From: Linyphia triangularis
Lineage: Eukaryota > Arthropoda > Arachnida > Araneae > Linyphiidae
Reading direction: 5' to 3'
Assembly: GCA_963978545.1 (NCBI GenBank)
Contig: OZ021730.1
Span: forward strand, 6,889,796 to 6,953,795
Length of the DNA stretch: 64,000 nucleotides
Made by a program: the position numbers and the translations under genes. This document shows, piece after piece, positions 1 to 8,772 of this stretch (positions are counted from its first letter, which is position 1; every line of letters starts with the position of its first letter). Below the pieces are notes generated by a model, which was given only the letters and a program-made list of their open reading frames with translations, had not been told where the DNA came from and made no database searches.

Positions 1-490
1 TTAATTTTCGTAGGGTCCACTGGGAGACCCCTGGTTCAAGACCACTATTTCTAATTGCTTTATTTTAATAAACCTTTACAAATTACTTGTATACATCACA
101 ACAAAACTTAATTTTAAGCCCCCCCTCCATTAAAACTCACCCCCTAAATAATTTTCACCCCTTAGTGCAAACTAAGGCTTTTACTCAAACAAACCAAACC
201 CAAATTTACAATAGAACACTGGGCAATGGGGTCTTGCGAACCTATCCCATTGTATCATATTCAATAAACCCCTTTTATTCAAAAACCAAATTTTTTCGTA
301 GGGTCCATTGGGAGACCCCTGATCCAAGTCCACTTTTTATAACTGTCTTAACCACCTTAATAATTGAATTTCTAATAAATTTTTTTTAAATATAAAGGTA
401 TCCCAGTGACCCTGGGGTAAGGAGCAAGCCCCCTGGGTTTGCTACACCCATAGTGCTTGTATTTTATCAATAAAGTAAACCAAACATAAA

Positions 491-807
491 GCACAACTGA
501 TCCTATTTAAATGCAATTAACTTTTAATAAACTCTTTCAGTACAACTGATCCTGATTCTATTAAAGCTATTTTTTATTTTTGGTAAACTTGATATTTAAA
601 CATTAAGAAATTTTAAAGCACAACTGATCCTATTTAAATGCAATTAACTTTTAATAAACTCTCTCAGTACAACTGATCCTGATTCTATTAAAGCTATTTC
701 TATTTTTTGGTAAACTTAATATTTAAACACTAATAAATTTTAAAGCACAACTGATTCTATTTAAAACATACGTTATTTTTGGTAAACTTTTTAAGCACAA
801 CTGATCC
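491..807 (+). repeat. Interspersed 13-mer gcacaactgatcc, six copies
   Basis: The 13-mer or a one-base variant (gtacaactgatcc, gcacaactgattc) starts at 491, 540, 618, 667, 745 and 795, in a pattern of alternating 49- and 78-base steps, so a unit of about 127 bp is repeated roughly two and a half times. Related copies lie in the other array unit at 5222, 5274 and 5339. It is a 3' UTR internal repeat; function unknown. Confidence 0.75.
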
Positions 808-1324
808 TGATCTTATTAAAACTGAAAGAGAGGAAAACACACAATTAATGAAAAAAAAAAAAAAAAAAGAAAGAAAAAAATTAACAAATATTTATAGCCT
901 TTCAACGGGTTAGACGCAGAGGGGCTTTAATGCGATTTTGGAGGTGTGATCTATATGGTGAGATTTGGGATGTTATTAATACAATAAAAAAGGAAAAAAA
1001 GAGAAAAAATAAAAAGGAATTTTTATAAATAAATAATAATAATAATAAATGATAATTAATTAATAATATAATGCTATATAATGATAAATTGTTAAGTTAT
1101 AATTTTTGTCTTACCTAAATGTTCCATGTTGTATTCATGTTCCTCGTTCTTGTTTTCTTTGTTGTGTTTGATAGAAGAATTGCTTCCCTGTAGTATTATT
1201 TGTATCAATCTGACTACATATTATTCACATGTTTAATTCTTATATTCTATATCCCGTTATTTTAATGTCAACCAATTACTTTTTATATCTTAAATATCCC
1301 ATGTAAAAAACTCACCTAAATTTA

Positions 1325-1452
1325 AATAAAGCTGCTCCGGCAGGGCGGGGCGCTCGGGGGATCTCCTTCCGGGCTGGGGTGTCGCTCCTCCTCCCGGCCG
1401 GAGGTACAAAAGGCTCTAAACCCGAAAGGGTGAGTCCTCCGGCTTGGGCAGT
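1325..1452 (+). other. Structured 3' terminus 1 of the array family
   Basis: An AATAAA (1325-1330) is followed by about 120 bases of GC-rich sequence unlike the AT-rich surroundings. A stem gccggagg (1397-1404) pairs with cctccggc (1436-1443). Inside it, accc and gggt close a GAAA tetraloop at 1420-1431. The same architecture occurs at four other places with different but still complementary stems. Inference: an RNA structure recognised by the element's reverse transcriptase, or an RNA-processing signal. Confidence 0.75.
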
Positions 1453-1467
1453 CTAATTTGCTATCCC
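1453..1467 (+). repeat. Array junction sequence, variant 2
   Basis: The bases right after the GC-rich terminus read ctaatttgctatccc. The junction at 19646-19660 has nearly the same sequence, whereas three other termini are followed by ccaattactattttgc. It is probably a target-site sequence. Confidence 0.5.
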
Positions 1468-1977
1468 GTTTCTAACACACAAAGTAACAGATTCCTGTGT
1501 CATAAAAAACAATTTTTTATTATTCTTTTAAATAGCAAAATTTAAGAATTGTTTAAAAAATGTTTTTTCAATTCTAGAAATTTATCTGTTTCTTTGTGTG
1601 TCTCTTTTTTTTTTATATAAATCTTTAAAAGCCTCAACATAAGTAAGAAAGTTGGCAGTCTATTCAGGTCCATAAAAAATAAGATAAGAAGCAGTGAAAG
1701 TGCAAATTCCGAAACCAATAGCTCAATCAACCTAGATCAACTTAAAAAATTAGAAGATGCAAAATGTTGTAAGGAACTAGAGAAGGAAAAAGAGGAACTA
1801 AATTCTATAGTAAACAAATATTTAGAAGAAATCAACTTTAATGACAATGACGTTTTAAAAGAAATAGATAAATCAGCAAATAAAATATTAACCGACCACA
1901 CTTCCAAAATTCCATCCAGAAGAAGAGGCAGGAAGTCACAAAAACCACCTCCTCCAGTAGCACCTGCCCAAAGAAAA

Positions 1978-3333
1978 ATGGCTGAGATCAACGAACTGGA
2001 TATCAACAACTTACAAGAAGCTGTTGCTTTTTTGGCAACACTAGATGTCACCTTAAATGAAAATCATACCAACGCTCCAGCACAAATGAACCAGACAGTA
2101 TCGTACAATGCTTTAGTAAACAGAGCTATGGAAAGTACTGATCCTACAATGATTTCTGTGATTTCTGCAGAAATAATAGAAACCTGCATGAGAAGAGCGG
2201 CGCCCCAGGCTCATCAGCTCCTTGCACTGTCAAAGAATTTTCTCAATATCACCTTCGCATTCATGCGCAGCCAAGATGCTGACCTGGCAGCTCTACAAGC
2301 AGGTTATGCAGGTTACATGCCAGTAGGCTCAAAAATCATTTCTGCTGATCAGCTATTACCATACAAAAGGGCATGCTCCGCGTATAGGAGATCCATCGCC
2401 CAGTGGGCAAATGCCTTCAAAACTCAGCAAGGCTCTGTGACCACCCATCTAGAACCAGGCGTCTGGCTGGCAAAAGTTAGAGGGATGGTGACTCTTATGA
2501 TTGAAAAGAGGGGCCGCAGACTAGAGGGTGCAACTGGTAGCCCACATGTCAGCCAACTTGCTCAAGCCTTTGCTCTAGATGGTGTGCCAGACTTCCCCTT
2601 CGGTCCTCTCACCAGAAGAAAGGGAGCTGGTTTAGATGGAGGAAGTAACGGGACCGACTGGTTACCTGCATCCAAGCCTCTGCTATTAACAACGGCCATT
2701 TTGAGCCAGCGTACAACATTTGGAGAGAGCACAATCGAAACAAAGATGAACAATTTACTTGAAAATGAATTAGCTTTGCCACAAGAACTTCCAGTCCATC
2801 ATTTGGAAGTGAGAAAGGCTTTATTGATAGCCAGAGAAGAATTGGCACATGGTTATAACGCCGGAGGAGGAGGAGAGGATGTCTTTATATCCCAGATTTC
2901 TAATATGGACATACTGTTTAACACGTTTTTTTATCTCATTCGTATCTGTAACATGGAGAAACTTGTTTTATTGAGATTCCAACCAACCCTATACCTTATA
3001 TGTAGTAGACTAAGATCTAATAGAGTTTTAGAAAAGATGCTAACAGAATTTGAAAATAGACCTGGTATGGCTCAAGTAAAAAACCATCTTTCTCAATCTA
3101 GAGACGTTAATTTACCACAATGGGTAATGATCCCAAAGAGACTCTACGACATGGCGAGCATTTTGTGCCCAGGTAACTTGCGCGATCTCGCGTCAACGGT
3201 CAGAAGTTCTGCAATATCTCCAAGGTACATCACTAACTACCGTCACTTGGATCAATACTTCATTGGATTTTTAGTGAAATTGCATGAACTAGAAAAAAGA
3301 AGATGCGATATTTCTTATCTCTTTTCAACTTAA
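1978..3333 (+). CDS. Unidentified 451-codon ORF fused to a LINE 3' tail
   Basis: I do not recognise this protein. The ATG at 1978 opens 451 codons, and the same frame is open upstream to 1621 after a TAA at 1618, adding 119 codons with a lysine/glutamate-rich, coiled-coil-like stretch and then a basic and proline-rich linker (near 1912-1965). The true start may thus be lost or lie in an upstream exon; a pyrimidine-rich run just before 1621 could be a splice acceptor. The downstream part looks globular and helical, with a glycine-rich loop near codons 300-303. No signal peptide, zinc knuckle or polymerase motif is seen. The last 8 or so codons and the stop come from a LINE 3' UTR (from about 3308). 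Part of the ORF (2513-2864) recurs at 24868-24988 plus 30927-31172 with very few differences. Candidates are a captured host mRNA, an endogenised RNA-virus structural protein gene, or a non-autonomous element protein; none is proven. Confidence 0.6.
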   Translation: MAEINELDINNLQEAVAFLATLDVTLNENHTNAPAQMNQTVSYNALVNRAMESTDPTMISVISAEIIETCMRRAAPQAHQLLALSKNFLNITFAFMRSQDADLAALQAGYAGYMPVGSKIISADQLLPYKRACSAYRRSIAQWANAFKTQQGSVTTHLEPGVWLAKVRGMVTLMIEKRGRRLEGATGSPHVSQLAQAFALDGVPDFPFGPLTRRKGAGLDGGSNGTDWLPASKPLLLTTAILSQRTTFGESTIETKMNNLLENELALPQELPVHHLEVRKALLIAREELAHGYNAGGGGEDVFISQISNMDILFNTFFYLIRICNMEKLVLLRFQPTLYLICSRLRSNRVLEKMLTEFENRPGMAQVKNHLSQSRDVNLPQWVMIPKRLYDMASILCPGNLRDLASTVRSSAISPRYITNYRHLDQYFIGFLVKLHELEKRRCDISYLFST

Positions 3334-3470
3334 ACTACTCCTTGTTGTAAATAATCTATTTTATAATTTTTTTTAATGGACTATTAATAGTTAAGGTCTG
3401 ACTCGATGTTTCGGCGCAGTATGGCCTTATTGAGCTCTTGCGCCAGATAATTAAAAACCAACCAACCCAA
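3308..3470 (+). mobile_element. E4-type LINE 3' UTR and tail joined to the ORF
   Basis: This segment matches, in reverse complement, the 3' UTR of E4 at about 47395-47555, including tttcggcgcagtatggcc, gcgccagataa and the (CCAA)n tail. The match begins inside the ORF, so the ORF's stop codon is supplied by the LINE. The ggcgca/tgcgcc pair forms the 3' hairpin typical of the I-like elements in this window. The tail abuts 28S rDNA at 3471. Confidence 0.85.
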
Positions 3471-3754
3471 GCAACTCGACTCCAAGGAGATCGCATCCGG
3501 CGTCGACCTAGCAGCTATGGGCCTCGCACCCACTGTGGGCAACAGCCCCGGTCAGGGGGACTTGCTGCAGAGTCTGCCGCCGGCACGCTCACTCCTAAAC
3601 GCCACATTTCCCCGCGCCCTTGCGAGCGGGGGATTCGGCGCTGGGCTCTTCCCGTTTCGTTCGCAATTACTCGGGGAATCACTGTTGGTTTCTTTTCCTC
3701 CGCTTATTTATATGCTTAAATTCAGCGGGTCATCTCGTCTGATCTGAGGTCGAC
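3471..3754 (-). rRNA. 28S rRNA, 5' end fragment
   Basis: On the minus strand this reads from the universal 28S start (cgacctcagatcag, then gacccgctgaatttaagc) through agcggaggaaaag and the gggaagagcccagcgccgaa block to about base 285. It is cut at 3471 by the LINE tail. The conserved blocks look undamaged, but the gene is only a fragment, so it cannot yield a working rRNA. Confidence 0.9.
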
Positions 3755-3990
3755 AATAAATATTTTTTCTCCCATCCAAGAACGGAGGAAGGACGGAAAA
3801 GCGGTCGTGCCAGCATCGAACCGAAGGCCCGTCAAGGCGGAGAAAGCACTCGTCTTCTCCAGCCGACGGGCGTGCACATCGGCGACGCTTCTTTCGACCG
3901 GTGAGGATTCCGTTTCTACTCACTTGAGCCGGCGGAAAACGAGTTTTCCGGTGCGTCCAATTGGAAACGAATTTCCTAGGCAAGTTTTAT
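3755..3990 (-). other. ITS2
   Basis: Spacer between 5.8S and 28S in normal rDNA order. It is defined only by the flanking genes; length about 235 bases. Boundaries are approximate. Confidence 0.8.
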
Positions 3991-4146
3991 CCGACCCTCA
4001 GACAGGCGAGGCCCCGGGTAGGACCCGAGGCCGCAATGTGCGTTCGAAAAATCAGTGCTCAATGTGTCCTGCAATTCACACCAAATCTCGCAGCTGGCTG
4101 CGTTCTTCATCGACCTGTGAGCCGAGTGATCCACTGTTCAGAGTTG
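3991..4146 (-). rRNA. 5.8S rRNA
   Basis: About 156 bases, the usual 5.8S length. The minus strand shows gtggatcactcggctc, tcgatgaagaacgcagcc, gaattgcaggacacattgag and an end near cctgtctgagggtcgg. The gene appears complete. It lies between ITS1 and ITS2 in an otherwise truncated repeat unit, so it is likely not expressed as part of a full pre-rRNA. Confidence 0.92.
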
Positions 4147-4479
4147 TAATTTTTTTTTTATGACTCGCTCCCTAAGGAGCTCGTCGTAGTGCGTTCGAAT
4201 TTTTCAATTTAAAGAGACACTTCCGACCGGAGTCGGAAGAGGACGCCTTCGGTGCGGTGCGTTCTGCGACGCAGCTCTTCAAGCCTAGCCTCCCCCTCTC
4301 ATTAAAGGAGAAGAGAAGACCTCCCTCCTGCCGAAAACGCGGCAAGGCGTCGTAGTGCGTTCGAACGGAGACCTCTCCACCGCTGTCCGACGGGTACAGG
4401 CTCCTTTCCTCGGACTCCCAAGGAGGGGAGAGAGAGGAGAGTTTTTCAAAACAACTCCCAAGAGGGGAATCGATTTCGA
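4147..4479 (-). other. ITS1
   Basis: Spacer between 18S and 5.8S. It contains a short duplicated phrase, cgtcgtagtgcgttcgaa, near 4182 and 4348, so the spacer has a small internal repeat. Boundaries are set by the 18S 3' end and 5.8S 5' end. Confidence 0.8.
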
Positions 4480-4511
<32 letters not shown>

Positions 4512-4728
4512 TCTTATTACGACTTTTACTTCCTCTAAATGATCAAGTTTGGTCATCTTTCCGGCACGTCGGCTCGACCCGAAAGCCAATCCGAGCGCCA
4601 GTCCGAAGACCTCACTAAATCATTCAATCGGTAGTAGCGACGGGCGGTGTGAACAAAGGCCAGGGACATAATCAACATGAGCTGATGACTCACGCTTACT
4701 AGGTGTTCCTCGTTCAAGCAAAATAATG
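4480..4728 (-). rRNA. 18S rRNA, 3' end fragment
   Basis: The minus strand ends with gtaggtgaacctgcggaagg followed by atcatta, the universal 18S 3' end, and includes cgcccgtcgctactaccgat and the nearby helix 44 region. Similarity stops near 4729, where the array junction 16-mer begins, so only about 250 bases of the gene remain. Some bases beside the break (around 4702-4728) differ from the usual arthropod sequence. Confidence 0.9.
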
Positions 4729-4744
4729 CCAATTACTATTTTGC
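4729..4744 (+). repeat. Array junction 16-mer, copy 1
   Basis: ccaattactattttgc sits between truncated 18S and a truncated array element. The preceding 18S-side bases gcaaaata (4718-4725) and tattttgc (4737-4744) form an inverted repeat at the break. Confidence 0.75.
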
Positions 4745-6065
4745 TCGGGTCCAAGTCCACTTTTCATTTTTAAATTTTATCTACTATTTTCCACTGTTTA
4801 TTTGTTGCTCAGTATAAAAAATCTTAAATTTTTTACCCTAATCAATTTCCACTTCACCTAAATTAAAATTACTCCCCTTTGTGCAACTTAGATCCCTTTT
4901 TCTTTTCCCAAACAAACCAAACCCGATTTTAATATAGCACATTGGGGGCTTTCAATCATTTCCCATTGTATTTCATCCTTAATTCTTTTTCAATAAACCA
5001 ACTTTTAGGGTCCATTGGAAGACCCCTGATTCAAGTCCACTATTTGCAATTGATTAAAAATTAATTAAATTTCCACCCCATAGTGCAACTATTTTTTTTT
5101 TCACTAAAGCAAACCAAACCTGATGATTTAACGAATATCCTTTTTTTAACTTAAACTTATCCAACTAAATTTCTAAACTTCAATAAAATTAAATATATCA
5201 ACACAACGGATCCAGATTAAAGCACAACTGATCCTGTTTTTCTTTATTGAAATTTTTATTAAGTGTATTTACGGCACAACTGATCCTGTTTTTAAATTTT
5301 ATAAAAAATGTTTTTTTTTTACCAAAGTCCAACATCCAGTACAACTGATCCAGATCTTTTTTAAAGCTGGAAGGAAAGAAAAACTTATAATTAATAGAAA
5401 AATAAAAGAGAATAATTTTATAATATTTTACAATTTTTACATTATCGCATCGGGTTGGTCGCAGATGATTCTTGATTAAATGGCATGTTTTTGTTCGTTT
5501 TTCCATATGATGTGCTGTTCTAGGTTGATTGTGGTGAGTCGTGGGTTGTTTTATTTGTGTTAAATATAGAAACAATATTGTTTGGTTAAATTAGAAACAG
5601 GAGGGGAAGAAAGAATAAGAAATATAATAGAGTTAAATATGTGAATATATGTTAATAGTTAAATATTTGAATAATTCCAATTTGTTAGATTAATTTACTT
5701 ATTTAATTGTTCTAAGTTGTGTTCTGTGTTGCGTTCTGTATTCTATGTCGTTCCCTGTTTATTGTTCTCTGTTTTGTTAGAAAGATGAATTGCTTTCCCG
5801 TGTTTTAATAATTTACAACCAGAATGTATATAATTTACCAGTATTCTTATTGTTAACCATATCCTGTTTATTTTTATTATTGCCAACTATTTTATCATAT
5901 AACCCAAAAACCCAATGTACTGACTCACCTAATTTTAAATAAAGCTGCTCCGGCAGGGCGGGGTGCTCGGGGGATCTTCTTCCGGGCTGGGGTGACGCTT
6001 TTCCTCCCGGCCGGGGGTACAAAAGGCTCTAAACCCGTAAGGGTGAGTCCTCCGGCTTGGGCAGT
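4745..6065 (+). mobile_element. Unit X: 5'-truncated array element, 3' UTR only
   Basis: This non-coding unit parallels U0: the ggtccattggaagacccctg phrase (5008), gcacaactgatcc copies (5222, 5274, 5339), the gggttggtcgcagatgat phrase (5454), a gaattgctttcccgtg motif (5787) and the GC-rich terminus. It is flanked on both sides by the same 16-mer, as expected of a 5'-truncated retrotransposed copy with a target-site duplication. No gene is seen in it. Confidence 0.75.
5938..6065 (+). other. Structured 3' terminus 2 of the array family
   Basis: AATAAA at 5938-5943 leads into the GC-rich end. The outer stem is gccggggg with cctccggc (one G-U pair), and the inner stem accc/gggt closes a GTAA loop, another GNRA tetraloop. 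It is very close to terminus 1. Confidence 0.75.
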
Positions 6066-6081
6066 CCAATTACTATTTTGC
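6066..6081 (+). repeat. Array junction 16-mer, copy 2
   Basis: ccaattactattttgc lies between the end of unit X and the first base of element A (ggttggcaacatc). It is identical to copy 1 and copy 3, so it flanks both X and A. Confidence 0.8.
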
Positions 6082-7251
6082 GGTTGGCAACATCTGCTCT
6101 CGAGCAAGAGGTTGCGTTTTTACGAGCGTCCGGAAAAATTTCCAAGTTTTTAACTTTTTTCGAGTTTTATACCTACAGAGTGTTTTTATATTAAAAAGCT
6201 TGTGTTGCACTACATTTTGAACACCTTTTTGTGAAATTTGGACCAGTTTTGAGGTATTTACGAGCAAAAATTGCTTACACGTGTTTGTTTACATTCTGTC
6301 AGCGACTGTTTTTGCAAGTTTAAAGAGCCTGTGGGGCTCAAATTACAACAGAAAGTGCCGGGAGGCACTCCCTGGACTACACCGGTATAGTTACAATACT
6401 ATTTTTCAACTTTATGTGGTTTTTTGACCGTTTTCGACGAATTTTCATCGGGGCCGCCATTGTTGCCCACGTCTGCGGGGAGTTCTTGCCGACTGCTTAC
6501 TGGTTTCCGCAAGGACGCCATTACTGACCACGAAGCGTTCCTACGAGTGATTCCCTGGGAGGAGAGTGTATAGATTCAACTACTGCTATCTACAAGTGCT
6601 TCACCGAGTTCATCGACATCTACAGGCCCTGTTTCTGAGAACAGAGGCGCACCCCCCTGGACCCCGAGACGTTCCTGCGAGTGATTCCCTGGGAGGAGAG
6701 TGTATAGATTCAACTACTGCTATCTACAAGTGCTTCACCGAGTTCATCGACATCTACAGGCCCTGTTTCTGAGAACAGAGGCGCACCCCCCTGGACCCTC
6801 CAGTGAGCCGATCCCTGGAGTGTTTTTGGTGCCTGGTTATACCGTGTGTGCATTTTTCTTACAGGGAACTTTCAGTGACTTTTCGAGTTTATGAACTGCT
6901 GTATTTTCTTCACAAGAACTTTTGGATTGTTTCGAGTGTTTTACAAATTTTGTCCTCTGGAGAACTGTGGATTTTCATCTAGTTTCACGTCCAAGACTGT
7001 GCCAACTCTATGTTAATGATCGAGTTTTTCAACATCTTTACCAGGAATTCCCTACTGAGGTATAACTACCCCTTGGGGATATACTTTTGTATATAATAAT
7101 ATTAATTCTCTCCTTTGACTCTTGTCTGTGTTTCTGTCTTTCCTCAAGGATCCTGTTGATCCATTTGTGTGTTTTTAACTCGTTCATAAATGTTTTTTAA
7201 CAATCATCCATCATTGTAAAAATCTCATTATTTTAATATAACCTTTTTATA
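6082..7251 (+). promoter_or_regulatory. 5' UTR of element A
   Basis: Non-coding leader that probably holds an internal promoter. It begins ggttggcaacatc, shared with the starts of B (13282) and D (about 19663). Other phrases shared with B and D are gtttacattctg and gccgccattgttgcccac (6452; compare 13650 and 20048). It includes a 134-bp tandem duplication. The small ORFs inside are by-products of that duplication. Confidence 0.65.
6537..6797 (+). repeat. 134-bp tandem duplication in A's 5' UTR
   Basis: The block starting near cgttcctacgagtgattccc at 6537 recurs at 6671 with very few differences. The second copy ends near 6797. Tandem 5' UTR monomers in LINEs often carry promoter activity; here that is only inference. 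Confidence 0.9.
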
Positions 7252-8772
7252 ATGGCCGATACTAGAGAGACTAGGGAAGAGTCGGAATTAAGGGAGAACA
7301 TTTTAAACTTGGTTGAGGTGACAAGGGATAAGTTGGAGGAGGGAGCAAATACCAATGACCGCAAATTAATACAAACCATTGGCATGATAGATATATTCCA
7401 TAAAGAAAACAAAAATAAGAAACTTGGTTCAAGACTTATGACCACAATATATAAAGCTTTTATCCAGCCCCTCACCGAAATTTATATTGAGACTAGGCTT
7501 GAGGGAAGGGAGGCTAACAAGGAAATCCGCATATTAGAGGATAGGCTTGACCGTGAGGCCAATGCCTCCCTTTCCCCCATGAGCACCTCCCTGCAGGGTT
7601 GTAATACTCAAGCTTTGAGAGACAAAATAAATCAGTTGGAAATAGACATCATGACGGGTAAACACATACAAATAAAAGAGGACTATTCTGCTCTACTTAG
7701 AGAGGTAGGCGACAGGGTAAGGGATAATCAGATTTCTACGGTAACATTAGAGCGGGATATTATGGAAGCTGTAAGGGGTGAGTTGTCTAGACACACCGAG
7801 GAAAATACCAAAAATACACCTCCCAACATCGAAGATATTGCAGAGTTGCTGGAGGAGAGGCTGATTAGAGTCGCAAACAGGGTGATAGAAACAAATAATT
7901 TATCTCAAGAAGAAATAAGAGAAATATACGAAGAACCAGCCCCTGCCCCCCCCCCCCCCCCGGTTTCATATAGTCAAGCCGCTCAACGAGGCATGAGAAA
8001 CCCAAAACCGAACAAAAAACCTATGCGAAAAGAGCATTGCCTTATCATCAAAAACCATGAACATATAGACTTCGACACAACCAAAAAACTTATTATGAAC
8101 TCAATCACATTAAAGGAATTTCCAATTAAAATAAATAACATCCGAAAAATAAAGGACGGCATAATAATTACCACCCCCAATGACGAAGACATAAATAAAC
8201 TACAAACACTCATAACCACCAACGATAAACTAAAAGAGAAAATAGATTCATACAAACCTAAAGTAAATAACCCAAAAATAATCATTACAAATATTTCAGG
8301 TGAACATTCAAAGGACATGATACTTAGTGAACTGTTCGCACAAAATGAATTTCTAAATGCAGAAAACTGCAGGGCAGATTTCAAAATCAAGGGCAAAAGG
8401 GGTGTGCATTGGGTATTGTCTTTGAATTCAGAAACTTTCAAAAGGGCAATGACCGAGAAATATTTGTTCTTAGGGTGGCAACGTCTGCGAGTAAATGAAT
8501 TCAATAGTGTACGACACTGTAAAAAATGTGGCCAATTTGGCCACACGGTCGCTCAGTGCAGGAGTGAGAGCGAAATATGCTTAAACTGTGGTTCAACTGA
8601 GCATGAAAGTGCAGAATGTGAAAGTACCCCGTCTTGCGTTAACTGTAAATTTTCTAATAATACTTATAAAATGAAATATGACACCAACCATCCCTGCACA
8701 GACAGAATTAATTGCCCGAATTACCTTCGCAACTTAGAGATTCAACGAAGATATACTGACTATGGTGACTAA
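7252..8772 (+). CDS. Element A ORF1, Gag-like protein with three zinc knuckles
   Basis: 506 codons from ATG 7252. The N-terminal half is charged and coiled-coil-like. A proline run near codon 230 is encoded by a long C tract (about 7946-7962), and the frame continues past it. The C-terminus holds three Cys/His motifs: CX2CX4HX4C at residues 423-436, a second at 443-456 and an atypical longer one at 462-482. ORF1 proteins of this type bind element RNA and form ribonucleoprotein particles. The stop overlaps the ORF2 start by 11 bases. D's ORF1 is a clear homologue, ending in the same way (IQRRYxxYG). No frameshift is seen. Confidence 0.85.
   Translation: MADTRETREESELRENILNLVEVTRDKLEEGANTNDRKLIQTIGMIDIFHKENKNKKLGSRLMTTIYKAFIQPLTEIYIETRLEGREANKEIRILEDRLDREANASLSPMSTSLQGCNTQALRDKINQLEIDIMTGKHIQIKEDYSALLREVGDRVRDNQISTVTLERDIMEAVRGELSRHTEENTKNTPPNIEDIAELLEERLIRVANRVIETNNLSQEEIREIYEEPAPAPPPPPVSYSQAAQRGMRNPKPNKKPMRKEHCLIIKNHEHIDFDTTKKLIMNSITLKEFPIKINNIRKIKDGIIITTPNDEDINKLQTLITTNDKLKEKIDSYKPKVNNPKIIITNISGEHSKDMILSELFAQNEFLNAENCRADFKIKGKRGVHWVLSLNSETFKRAMTEKYLFLGWQRLRVNEFNSVRHCKKCGQFGHTVAQCRSESEICLNCGSTEHESAECESTPSCVNCKFSNNTYKMKYDTNHPCTDRINCPNYLRNLEIQRRYTDYGD

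Larger units (their letters stand above)
1..1452 (+). mobile_element. Unit U0: 3' UTR of a head-to-tail array element (5' part outside window)
   Basis: No coding region is supported here. The stretch is AT-rich and matches, in the same order, the unit at 4745-6065: a phrase beginning ggtccactgggagacccctg (near 14 and again near 301), then several copies of gcacaactgatcc, then a phrase around gggttagacgcagagg, then an AATAAA at 1325-1330 and the GC-rich terminus. It is therefore read as the 3' untranslated part of an element whose genes lie left of the window. A 100-codon open frame at 87-389 is compositionally AT-rich, low-complexity and not conserved, so it is not called. Confidence 0.7.

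Noticed and set aside
87..389. 100-codon open frame in unit U0
   Set aside because: AT-rich and low complexity, lies in a 3' UTR, and the parallel unit at 4745-6065 does not keep it.
3438..4618. Several open frames across the rDNA piece
   Set aside because: They are rRNA and spacer sequence read as protein; rDNA commonly gives such chance frames.
6566..6894. Two similar small open frames in A's leader
   Set aside because: They arise from the 134-bp tandem duplication and have no other support.
7940..7962. Long C tract in A ORF1 as a possible frameshift site
   Set aside because: The same frame continues with clear Gag homology on both sides.
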